In this document: in pieces, positions 1 through 5,142 of the stretch | Position numbering within the stretch: the stretch's first letter is position 1 | Layout of the letters: each line of letters opens with the position of its first letter | Assembly: GCA_964230965.1 (NCBI GenBank) | Contig: CAXRJA010000031.1 | Coordinates: 1 to 6,060, forward strand | Length of the DNA: 6,060 bases | Direction: 5' to 3' | Source: UBA8290 sp964230965 | GTDB lineage: Bacteria; Bacillota_I; Bacilli_A; Acholeplasmatales; Acholeplasmataceae | Program-made: the position numbers and the translations under genes | The notes under the pieces: model-generated | What the model saw: only the letters and a program-made list of their open reading frames with translations | Told to the model about the DNA's origin: nothing | The model's database searches: none

Positions 1-238
1 TATACACATGCATTATATGATCAATAGTTTCGTTAAATTCTAGTGTTAAAAATCGATCAAAAAAATGTTCTGTTTCTTCTATTAGAACACGAAAAGATTT
101 TAGAGCGTACAAGATCTTAATATAATGTGAAAAAGACGTAAGATGATCATGATAATCAAGCGGCTGATTTAAGTAAGTTTTGATGATAGATAAACTTTGT
201 GAATCTTTTGGTAATTCTAAAATCTCTTTGAGTGTCAT
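1..238 (-). CDS. Unrecognised protein, 5' part only (C-terminus off the left edge)
   Basis: About 79 codons are visible, beginning MTLKEILELPKDSQ and still open at position 1. I do not recognise the family. The visible part is soluble, with no signal peptide or membrane segment, and looks mostly helical. It is rich in aromatic residues and histidine (for example DYHDH around residues 28-32 and EHFFDRF around 57-63). The ATG at 238-236 is the only reasonable start, because an in-frame TAG lies four codons upstream (250-248). It comes 1 nt after the TGA of the kinase gene (TGACATG), and no good Shine-Dalgarno is seen, so translation probably depends on re-initiation by ribosomes finishing the kinase. 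This makes it the third gene of the rdgB unit. Tight coupling suggests, but does not prove, a linked role. That it is a real gene is likely; its function is unknown. Confidence 0.65.
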   Translation of the reverse strand, partial: MTLKEILELPKDSQSLSIIKTYLNQPLDYHDHLTSFSHYIKILYALKSFRVLIEETEHFFDRFLTLEFNETIDHIMHVY

Positions 239-239
239 G

Positions 240-1112
240 TCACGATTCTAAATAAGATTTAAAGCTTTCAGCTAGTTGTAAATATTTTAAAGCGAGAGCT
301 TTAAAATCAACATTGATTTTTTCTCCAAGCCCAATAGTATGTTTGTATAGCGCTACTTGATGCCATTGAAGGGTTTGAAACATTCGATAAAATCTTACAT
401 GATTTTGTTCTTCAAGTGTTGCAGTTCTCCCTAAATAAGCATCTAATAAAACCAATGCATCATTAAAGTCAACATTCCCAAATGATGCAATATCATAATA
501 AAATTCATTTAATGCAGCATATTCCCAATCAAGCAAATATAGTCGATCTTCACCAATCACAATATTTGAGCGTTGTGCATCGTTATGACAAAAAACTTTT
601 GGATTCGTTTCATATGAGGTTTTATATTTATTGATCCAAAATGTCTTTAATTCTTGATAAAGTGGTGTTCTTTGATTTGTGTAACTTTCATAAAGTGATA
701 ATCGGTTCACTAAACCATAATCAATCACATCAGAAGTATCTGATTGATGTAATTTTTTTAGAGTTACAACGAGCGCATCTAAATGATTATTATAATCGAG
801 TTGAGTTAATGGAATCCCTGGAACAAATTTAGATATTTTTTCTCCAGATTCAACATCAAAAACAACGACTTCAGAATTGATGTTAAGTGGTATCGCTTTA
901 TTGATCATATTGAATTCTGTTTTTCGATCGACAAATAAATTACCACCTTCACCAATTTTTCTATATGTATAATCTTGATCATTCACTTTGACATGGTAGG
1001 TATAATGACTCACACCACCTTTTAATCTTTCAACAATTTTAACTTGATCTTCAGAGACATTTAACCCTAGAGCGACACGTTGTAAGACTTCTTTTTCTGT
1101 AGATTGGCTCAT
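240..1112 (-). CDS. LicA/choline-kinase-like aminoglycoside phosphotransferase-fold kinase
   Basis: This 290-residue protein has the kinase fold shared by choline/ethanolamine kinases, LicA and aminoglycoside phosphotransferases. In order it shows a glycine-rich nucleotide loop (KGGVSHYTY, 31-39), a YRK strand followed by the FVDRKTEF element typical of LicA-like proteins (60-67), the catalytic Brenner loop CHNDAQRSN (175-183; base D178, metal ligand N183), the Mg-binding LLDWEYA (193-199; D195) and the FYYDIASFG helix (204-212; D207). Expected activity is ATP-dependent phosphorylation of choline, ethanolamine or a similar small alcohol in the cytoplasm, perhaps feeding phospholipid or glycolipid head groups. 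Substrate cannot be read from motifs; thiamine or a sugar alcohol are alternatives. The start is firm: AAAGGAG sits 8 nt upstream of the ATG, inside the 3' end of rdgB, which it overlaps by 4 bp (ATGA). It is cotranscribed with rdgB and the downstream unknown gene. Confidence 0.85.
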   Translation of the reverse strand: MSQSTEKEVLQRVALGLNVSEDQVKIVERLKGGVSHYTYHVKVNDQDYTYRKIGEGGNLFVDRKTEFNMINKAIPLNINSEVVVFDVESGEKISKFVPGIPLTQLDYNNHLDALVVTLKKLHQSDTSDVIDYGLVNRLSLYESYTNQRTPLYQELKTFWINKYKTSYETNPKVFCHNDAQRSNIVIGEDRLYLLDWEYAALNEFYYDIASFGNVDFNDALVLLDAYLGRTATLEEQNHVRFYRMFQTLQWHQVALYKHTIGLGEKINVDFKALALKYLQLAESFKSYLES

Positions 1113-1690
1113 GCTTTTTTCTCCTTTAAAAACGCAAGTAATTTTTTCATTGCAATACCACGATGAGATTTTTCAAGTTTATCAGAAGGTGACATTTCAG
1201 CAAAAGTTTTCTTAGACCCTTCTGGTATGAATATAGGGTCATATCCAAAACCACCTTTACCTTTCGCCACAATAGATATCTGACCTTGTACACGATGGTA
1301 AAAATCATAAATTCCAGTATCATCGATATACGTAATATGTGTGATCATGAATGCTTCACGAAGGTCATTTTGGTCCAATTTATTTAAAACTAATGCGCTT
1401 CTTTCAGCATCATCTTTTCCGATTCTCGCAGAAAATATTCCTGGATAGTAATCTAATGCAACAACTTCTAATCCTGAATCATCTGCAATCACAGGCATTT
1501 TATATTTTTGATAAAAGTAAGTCGCCTTTAAATGGGCGTTTTCTTGATAACTTGATCCATCTTCAATGACTTCATCAACATCATTCAATGACTTAAGTGA
1601 ATGAAAATGATCAAAAAAATACGAAAGTTCCTGTTCAAATTCTCTTAGCTTGCCTAAATTTTGCGTTGCAATCAAAATGTTATTTTTCAT
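1109..1690 (-). CDS. rdgB: RdgB/HAM1 family non-canonical purine NTP pyrophosphatase
   Basis: This protein hydrolyses deaminated purine nucleotides (dITP, XTP, ITP) to the monophosphate and pyrophosphate, keeping them out of DNA and RNA. At 193 residues it is the usual family length, and nearly all signature motifs are present: IATQNLGKLREFE at the N-terminus (T9, N11, K14), ENAHLKA (50-56), IADDSGLEV with the acidic metal/catalytic pair D70-D71, YPGIFSARI (82-90), GKGGFGYDPIF (144-154), KTFAEMS (161-167) and KSHRGIAMKK (174-183). One mild oddity is the stretch before QGQI, which reads DFYHRVQG where the family usually has a glycine-containing strand. It is the first gene of the leftward unit. 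The ATG at 1690 has only a weak purine stretch (AAAAGAT) upstream, but the TQN motif falls at the normal distance from it. The stop TGA overlaps the kinase start. It belongs to the soluble cytoplasmic housekeeping set. Confidence 0.95.
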   Translation of the reverse strand: MKNNILIATQNLGKLREFEQELSYFFDHFHSLKSLNDVDEVIEDGSSYQENAHLKATYFYQKYKMPVIADDSGLEVVALDYYPGIFSARIGKDDAERSALVLNKLDQNDLREAFMITHITYIDDTGIYDFYHRVQGQISIVAKGKGGFGYDPIFIPEGSKKTFAEMSPSDKLEKSHRGIAMKKLLAFLKEKKA

Positions 1691-1700
1691 AAGATATCTT

Positions 1701-1713
1701 TTATTTTATCATA
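1701..1713 (-). promoter_or_regulatory. Possible promoter for the rdgB-kinase unit
   Basis: On the minus strand a TATGAT hexamer (1713-1708) would place the transcription start near 1701, about 11 nt before the rdgB ATG. No good -35 is seen; an AAGACA lies only 14 nt upstream of the hexamer. This short gap is the only intergenic space from which the leftward unit could be transcribed, so a promoter is expected here, but the exact boxes are uncertain. Confidence 0.3.
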
Positions 1714-1746
1714 ATCATGGAAACTTCTGTCTTATGCTAGTAATTT

Positions 1747-1762
1747 TGTTATAATATGGATG
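1747..1762 (+). promoter_or_regulatory. Extended -10 promoter for the CPBP-GH17 unit
   Basis: TGTTATAAT (1747-1755) is a perfect extended -10 (TGn plus TATAAT). Transcription should begin about 7 nt later, near G1762, giving a 5' leader of only about 12 nt. The -35 is poor (TTCTGT at 1725-1730, spacer 19), as is common with extended -10 promoters. It is divergent from the rdgB promoter, with all control signals packed into about 80 bp. Confidence 0.65.
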
Positions 1763-1777
1763 GGAGCAATGATGTGA
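1762..1777 (+). promoter_or_regulatory. Ribosome binding site and GTG start, overlapped by an ATG-ATG-TGA mini-ORF
   Basis: GGGAG (1762-1766) lies 7 nt before an in-frame GTG (1774), which is the best start for the CPBP gene. The in-frame ATG at 1756 abuts the -10 box, lies upstream of the predicted transcript start, and has no ribosome binding site. Two out-of-frame ATGs (1769 and 1772), also within reach of the GGGAG, run straight into TGA (1775-1777). They form a two-codon ORF across the GTG. Confidence 0.55.
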
Positions 1778-2865
1778 GCCAATTAAACTTTAAAGAATTA
1801 TTTCAAACACATTCAAATGAAGAATCTAATCAACCTGTGAATAAAAGTCGTTTTATTCTTTCGATTGGTTATTACTTTTTGGTGATGGTCATTTTGTCTT
1901 CGTTTCTTTTCTTAGCACTAGATGCGCTTGCTGAAACCTCTTTCCCCGAACTTAAAGAGACGATTACAATAAGAGATCAGACCAACAGATTATTTAATGA
2001 GTATGACAATATCTTAATCGTGTTACCAAATACAGTGATTGATATTTATCTTGATGTTGATACCTTTCCTTTTGAGGAAACACATTTTGTATTAGTTTAT
2101 GAAGGCTATGATGATTTTCTTTATGTGAATAATATACCCACAATCACATCTGATATCATTCAAGCAAATCTAGACAATGATATGATTCGAGTAGCTACAG
2201 TATTCAATCACGCGCCTGAAAGTATCGCTTCTTTATTGATTGTGCATGAGTTGTCATTAGAAGATCAATTTAAATTTACCGCATTTGCAAATAGTTTGTT
2301 AAACTTCCTAGTTTATCTTTTATTATTCCCTGTAATTGTTTTGTTTTTAAAACCTTATATTTTCATTGATTTAACACAAGCAAAAACGTATCAATCTAAA
2401 TGGATTAGTCTTTTTGTTGCAGGTTATTTGTACGTATTAGCTGGCAATATTATTTCTAATGTATTGATAGAGATCATGCAACTCCTTACAAATACACAAT
2501 CAGATATCGCAATGAATCAAGCCATTATCGTGGAGTCTTTACAAGGCAATGGTGTGATTCTTATGGTGATATCTGCGGTATTACTTGGTCCAATTGTTGA
2601 AGAACTTATTTTTAGAAAAGCTATTTTTGGATTATTTAAAAATAATACCATTGCCATGATTGTCTCATCTTTTGCTTTTGGTATCATTCACGTATTGTCT
2701 GAACCATCAATCATCGATCTAATAATAAATATCATTCCTTATCTTGTGATGGGGGTTGTGTTTGGATATTTATATATCAAACACGAAAGAAATTTATTCG
2801 TTGTTACAATTGTTCATATATTAACAAATCTAATCTCTATCATATCGATATTACTCATTTATTAA
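1774..2865 (+). CDS. CPBP-family intramembrane metalloprotease with large extracytoplasmic insert
   Basis: From the GTG start this is a 363-residue membrane protein. It carries the three CPBP (CAAX protease and bacteriocin-processing, Rce1-like) signatures: EELIFR (276-281), FGIIH (302-306) and HILTN (348-352). The glutamates and histidines form the metal/catalytic site within the bilayer. Layout: a short cytoplasmic N-terminus, one membrane segment (about 28-53), a polar region of about 115 residues presumably outside the cell (54-170) with strand-like stretches such as ILIVLPNTVIDIYLD, then about six further membrane segments holding the protease core. Bacterial members process or protect against peptides, or process membrane proteins; the substrate here is unknown. 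The start choice rests on GGGAG 7 nt upstream and on the ATG at 1756 touching the -10 box. It is the first gene of a two-gene unit, and its stop codon overlaps the ribosome binding site of the GH17 gene. Confidence 0.85.
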   Translation: MSQLNFKELFQTHSNEESNQPVNKSRFILSIGYYFLVMVILSSFLFLALDALAETSFPELKETITIRDQTNRLFNEYDNILIVLPNTVIDIYLDVDTFPFEETHFVLVYEGYDDFLYVNNIPTITSDIIQANLDNDMIRVATVFNHAPESIASLLIVHELSLEDQFKFTAFANSLLNFLVYLLLFPVIVLFLKPYIFIDLTQAKTYQSKWISLFVAGYLYVLAGNIISNVLIEIMQLLTNTQSDIAMNQAIIVESLQGNGVILMVISAVLLGPIVEELIFRKAIFGLFKNNTIAMIVSSFAFGIIHVLSEPSIIDLIINIIPYLVMGVVFGYLYIKHERNLFVVTIVHILTNLISIISILLIY

Positions 2866-2874
2866 GGAGCAATT

Positions 2875-3804
2875 ATGTATCATTTTCAACCAGCAATTTG
2901 TTATTCTGGCTACCGTCAAGGTCAAAGTCCAAGAAATTATATTTTTCCATCTGATCAAGAGGTTTTGGAAGATTTAAACCATCTTGAAACCTTTGTTAAA
3001 CATATACGTATGTATGACACGTCTTATCATGTTAAACAAGTATGCCGTTTAATTCAAACACATCAGATTAATTTAAAGATAATGTTAGGCGTTGAACCTA
3101 AGGGGGAATTAGATAATCCTAACTGTCACTTTGGTGGACGTCATACCATAGAAGCCATTGAACATCACAAAATGTTGAATTACCAACAACTTGATGAGAT
3201 GATTAACATCGCAAAAACTTATAATCAAATTGTGTTTGCAGTCTCTGTAGGGAATGAAAATACATCTGACTGGCATCCTAATCTGATGCCTGAATCTTCT
3301 CTTGTAGATCATGTTCATTATGTAAAATCAAAGATTGATAAACCTGTCACATTTTGTGAGGGACAATACTTTTGGTTACACAATAAAGCACTCGCAAATG
3401 CAGTGGATGTCATTAGTATTCATTCTTATCCTCAATGGCAATCACTTCATCTACAAGATGCGATTGAAAAAACGAAACACGATATTTTAGAAACAAAAGA
3501 TGCATTTCCAAATAAACCAATCATCATTACAGAATTTGGTTGGGCGACAAAAGCAAATCATCAAATGATTCTAGATGAAGCAAATGAAACCAACCAAGCT
3601 ATTTATCTCAATGCAATTTATGCATATTTAAAAGAAATGGATATGTTAGCATATGTATTTGAAGCTTATGATGAAACTTGGAAAGGTTCCGATAATAAAG
3701 ATGAACAAGAAAAACATTGGGGTATCTTTAATGAAGATCGTACTCCAAAATTATGGCAAAAAGAAAAGCTCAGATTTAAGCTTTCTCATTTAAATAAAGA
3801 TTGA
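2875..3804 (+). CDS. Glycoside hydrolase family 17-like protein (beta-1,3-glucanase/transglucosidase type), no signal peptide
   Basis: The 309 residues match the compact (beta/alpha)8 fold of GH17. The N-terminal strand AICYSGYRQGQSP (7-19) is typical, followed by HIRMY (43-47). The acid/base is in SVGNEN (124-129, E128), IHSYPQW (182-188) lies in the active site, the nucleophile is in ITEFGWA (218-224, E220), and FEAYDETWK (262-270) is the usual late motif. Both catalytic glutamates are therefore present. Family members cleave or rearrange beta-1,3-glucans (callose, laminarin); bacterial relatives also include beta-glucan transglycosylases. It has no signal peptide or membrane anchor, so it should act in the cytoplasm or leave by an unusual route. 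The start is firm: AAGGAG (2864-2869) is 5 nt before the ATG and overlaps the CPBP stop, implying coupled translation. The last 19 bp overlap the convergent ankyrin gene. Substrate is not determinable from sequence. Confidence 0.85.
   Translation: MYHFQPAICYSGYRQGQSPRNYIFPSDQEVLEDLNHLETFVKHIRMYDTSYHVKQVCRLIQTHQINLKIMLGVEPKGELDNPNCHFGGRHTIEAIEHHKMLNYQQLDEMINIAKTYNQIVFAVSVGNENTSDWHPNLMPESSLVDHVHYVKSKIDKPVTFCEGQYFWLHNKALANAVDVISIHSYPQWQSLHLQDAIEKTKHDILETKDAFPNKPIIITEFGWATKANHQMILDEANETNQAIYLNAIYAYLKEMDMLAYVFEAYDETWKGSDNKDEQEKHWGIFNEDRTPKLWQKEKLRFKLSHLNKD
3758..3784 (-). terminator. Candidate terminator of the ankyrin gene, inside GH17 coding sequence
   Basis: Read leftward, the hairpin AAAGCT (3784-3779)/AGCTTT (3770-3765), with an 8-nt loop, begins 1 nt after the ankyrin stop codon. 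It is followed by TCTTTTT (3764-3758). The stem is only 6 bp (7 with a G-U pair) and half AT, so it is a moderate candidate. Its position directly after the stop supports it. It lies wholly within the last codons of the GH17 gene. Confidence 0.4.
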
Positions 3805-4721
3805 AATTGATAGTGCATGATATAGTCATGTGCTTTTTTTTGATATTGATCAAAAGGATCCGGATCTTTTAAATCTGTTAATTTCTTGAACATCGCTTTA
3901 TCTCTATTTAGAACCGCCATAATTTTCGCATATTTTCTAATATGTGCCTCATATGTTGGCATATATTTAAATTCGATAAAAACATGTTGTAACTCTACAA
4001 ATTCTTTTGCTTCTTCTACTGGTGTGACTTTGAATTTATTCATAACATCCATAAATGCATATGCATGAAGTAACGTACGAATCGCATCCATATTTTGATG
4101 TCTGACCGCGATATGAAGTGGTGTGTCATAATCCCTAGAAAGTCCATTTATATCAACATCACACGTAATTAAATAATCAATTAAATCAACACTCGAAGTC
4201 ATGACAGCATAATGTAATAAATTCAATCGATTATGTGTTTGAATGAAAACCGATTGTTGTTGGTCTTCAACTAAAAATTTTAAGGCGGATAATTTACCAT
4301 TGAGAACTGCTTCATGAATCGGACTTTTCCCTAATAAATCTTGCTGATAAATCGCACCATTTTCAATAAGCAATCGAATCATTTCGACATGACCAGTCAT
4401 TGCAGCAATATGTAACGGTGTTTGCCCTAAATCATTGGATTGCCTAACATCTACTTGAAGCCCAATTAATCTTCTTAATAAATCCATCCGTGCACGTCTT
4501 ATCACTTCAAATAAAACCGTCTCACCTTGATCATCACGTGCTGAGAGTCTCGCCCCGCGAGAAACATAATCTGCTAAAACATCATCTCTGTGGGTTTGAA
4601 CAGCATAAAAAAGAAGCGTTTTGCCACTCGCATCTTGAGCATGAATGTCACGATATCTAGATTTAATGGTATCTAGAGAACATGTATTTAAATCGTTAAT
4701 AAGTAAAATAGGTTCAAGCAT
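3786..4721 (-). CDS. Ankyrin-repeat protein
   Basis: With the ATG at 4721 this is a 311-residue soluble protein without signal peptide or membrane segment. About six consecutive 33-residue ankyrin repeats span roughly 30-228. The third is the most canonical (LGQTPLHIAAMTGHVEMIR, then LLIENGA). The others keep the LLFYAV, VLFEVI, PIHEAV, LLHYAV and PLHIAV cores. VTPVEEAKE (232-240) looks like a capping helix, followed by a charged tail of about 70 residues without repeats (EFKYMPTYEAH to QFQSLFK) of unknown role. Ankyrin stacks bind other proteins; no partner or enzyme domain is visible. An in-frame GTG at 4769 would add 16 hydrophobic residues but lies inside the hup terminator, so it is unlikely. 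The chosen ATG has no Shine-Dalgarno and lies where a transcript is predicted to start, suggesting leaderless translation. The gene has its own promoter just downstream of hup, and its 3' end overlaps GH17 by 19 bp. Confidence 0.85.
   Translation of the reverse strand: MLEPILLINDLNTCSLDTIKSRYRDIHAQDASGKTLLFYAVQTHRDDVLADYVSRGARLSARDDQGETVLFEVIRRARMDLLRRLIGLQVDVRQSNDLGQTPLHIAAMTGHVEMIRLLIENGAIYQQDLLGKSPIHEAVLNGKLSALKFLVEDQQQSVFIQTHNRLNLLHYAVMTSSVDLIDYLITCDVDINGLSRDYDTPLHIAVRHQNMDAIRTLLHAYAFMDVMNKFKVTPVEEAKEFVELQHVFIEFKYMPTYEAHIRKYAKIMAVLNRDKAMFKKLTDLKDPDPFDQYQKKAHDYIMHYQFQSLFK
3813..3841 (+). terminator. Rho-independent terminator of the CPBP-GH17 unit, inside ankyrin coding sequence
   Basis: The 8-bp stem GTGCATGA (3813-3820)/TCATGTGC (3826-3833), including two G-U pairs, has a 5-nt loop and is followed by eight T (3834-3841). 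It starts 8 nt after the GH17 stop. On the opposite strand it encodes ankyrin residues of the KKAHDYIMHY segment. The T run is on the plus side only, so it should act in one direction. Confidence 0.65.
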
Positions 4722-4727
4722 AATTAT

Positions 4728-4758
4728 ATTGTATATGAAAATTAAAAAAAAAAGACAA
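4728..4758 (-). promoter_or_regulatory. Probable promoter giving a leaderless ankyrin mRNA
   Basis: On the minus strand TACAAT (4733-4728) is a 5/6 match to the -10 consensus, with TTGTCT (4758-4753) as a weak -35 at spacer 19. Counting from the -10, the transcript start falls on position 4721, the A of the ATG. A TATAAT also occurs at 4728-4723, but it would start transcription inside the start codon. The promoter sits just beyond the hup terminator, so the gene appears to be an independent unit. Confidence 0.4.
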
Positions 4759-4783
4759 AAAAAACACACAATTTCTTGTGTGC
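4757..4783 (-). terminator. Rho-independent terminator of hup
   Basis: Read leftward, CACACAA-GAAA-TTGTGTG forms a perfect 7-bp stem (4782-4776 with 4771-4765) and a GAAA loop, followed by eight T (4764-4757). It begins 16 nt after the hup stop. Five T (4784-4788) also follow the stem on the plus strand, so it may act in both directions and limit antisense transcription into hup. Confidence 0.85.
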
Positions 4784-4798
4784 TTTTTACTTGATCAA

Positions 4799-5071
4799 TT
4801 ATTTAACTGCTGCTTTTAATAATTTACCAGCTCTGAAAGCAGGTGTATTTTGTGCAGGTACAGTAATTGGTTGACCTGTACGAGGATTTTTACCTTGACG
4901 TGCAACACGATGTCTCACTTCAAAAGTACCAAAACCTGTAACAACAACTTTTTCGCCTTTTTGTAAAGTTTCAGATACAGCATTTGTAAATGCTCTTAAA
5001 ACTTCTTCAGCAACTTTTTGTGTTACTTTAGCGTCGTTTGCTAAAACTGCAATGAGTTCTGTTTTGTTCAT
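4799..5071 (-). CDS. hup: HU family histone-like DNA-binding protein
   Basis: The 90-residue length and the whole sequence are typical of HU. The N-terminal helices (MNKTELIAVLA, then KVAEEVLRAF) form the dimer body. GFGTFEVRHRVARQGKNPRTG (46-66) is the DNA-binding signature, with the intercalating proline P63 at the tip of the beta arm. A basic C-terminus (AGKLLKAAVK) closes the fold. It acts as a homodimer that bends and packs DNA in the nucleoid. The start is firm: AAAGGGAGG with 7 nt spacing to the ATG. Expression should be high, given an extended -10 promoter with a good -35, a strong ribosome binding site and a clean terminator. The gene is effectively monocistronic, 71 nt downstream of gpsA, although no convincing gpsA terminator is seen and read-through could add transcript. 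It is close to Bacillus hbs in sequence and in neighbourhood. Confidence 0.97.
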   Translation of the reverse strand: MNKTELIAVLANDAKVTQKVAEEVLRAFTNAVSETLQKGEKVVVTGFGTFEVRHRVARQGKNPRTGQPITVPAQNTPAFRAGKLLKAAVK

Positions 5072-5091
5072 AGAATTTCCTCCCTTTAATT

Positions 5092-5127
5092 TATCTATAT
5101 TATAGCACCATTAAGGCAAGAATGCAA
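5092..5127 (-). promoter_or_regulatory. Strong promoter of hup
   Basis: On the minus strand TTGCAT (5127-5122), a 17-nt spacer and TATAAT (5104-5099), preceded by TGC, give a near-ideal vegetative promoter with an extended -10. The start should be near 5092, leaving a leader of about 21 nt that holds the AAAGGGAGG ribosome binding site. The -35 begins 15 nt after the gpsA stop. Confidence 0.85.
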
Positions 5128-5142
5128 ACTTTCGTGCATATT

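Noticed and set aside
641..832. Short plus-strand frames opposite the kinase, and similarly opposite rdgB (1351-1569) and the ankyrin gene (3886-4068)
   Set aside because: All lie entirely antisense to well-supported genes, without start signals or family resemblance.
3109..3318. 69-codon minus-strand frame inside the GH17 gene
   Set aside because: It is antisense to the catalytic region of GH17, with no ribosome binding site and no recognisable protein features.
3852..3870. Palindrome around GATCCGGATC flanked by A and T runs, downstream of the GH17 terminator
   Set aside because: It has no loop, so it makes a poor RNA hairpin. It is explained by the repeated Asp-Pro codons of the ankyrin protein (DPDPF).
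4546..4564. TCTCG/CGAGA hairpin in a locally GC-rich patch
   Set aside because: It lies in the ankyrin coding sequence (VSRGARLSAR codons), has no T run, and is most simply chance.
4722..4769. Longer ankyrin protein from a GTG at 4769 with a hydrophobic, signal-like N-terminus
   Set aside because: The GTG lies inside the hup terminator stem and the added residues are translated from A/T runs and promoter sequence. There is no ribosome binding site.
5121..5139. ATGCA/TGCAT hairpin after gpsA as a terminator
   Set aside because: The stem is only 5 bp and AT-rich, no T run follows on the minus strand, and one arm is the -35 box of hup.
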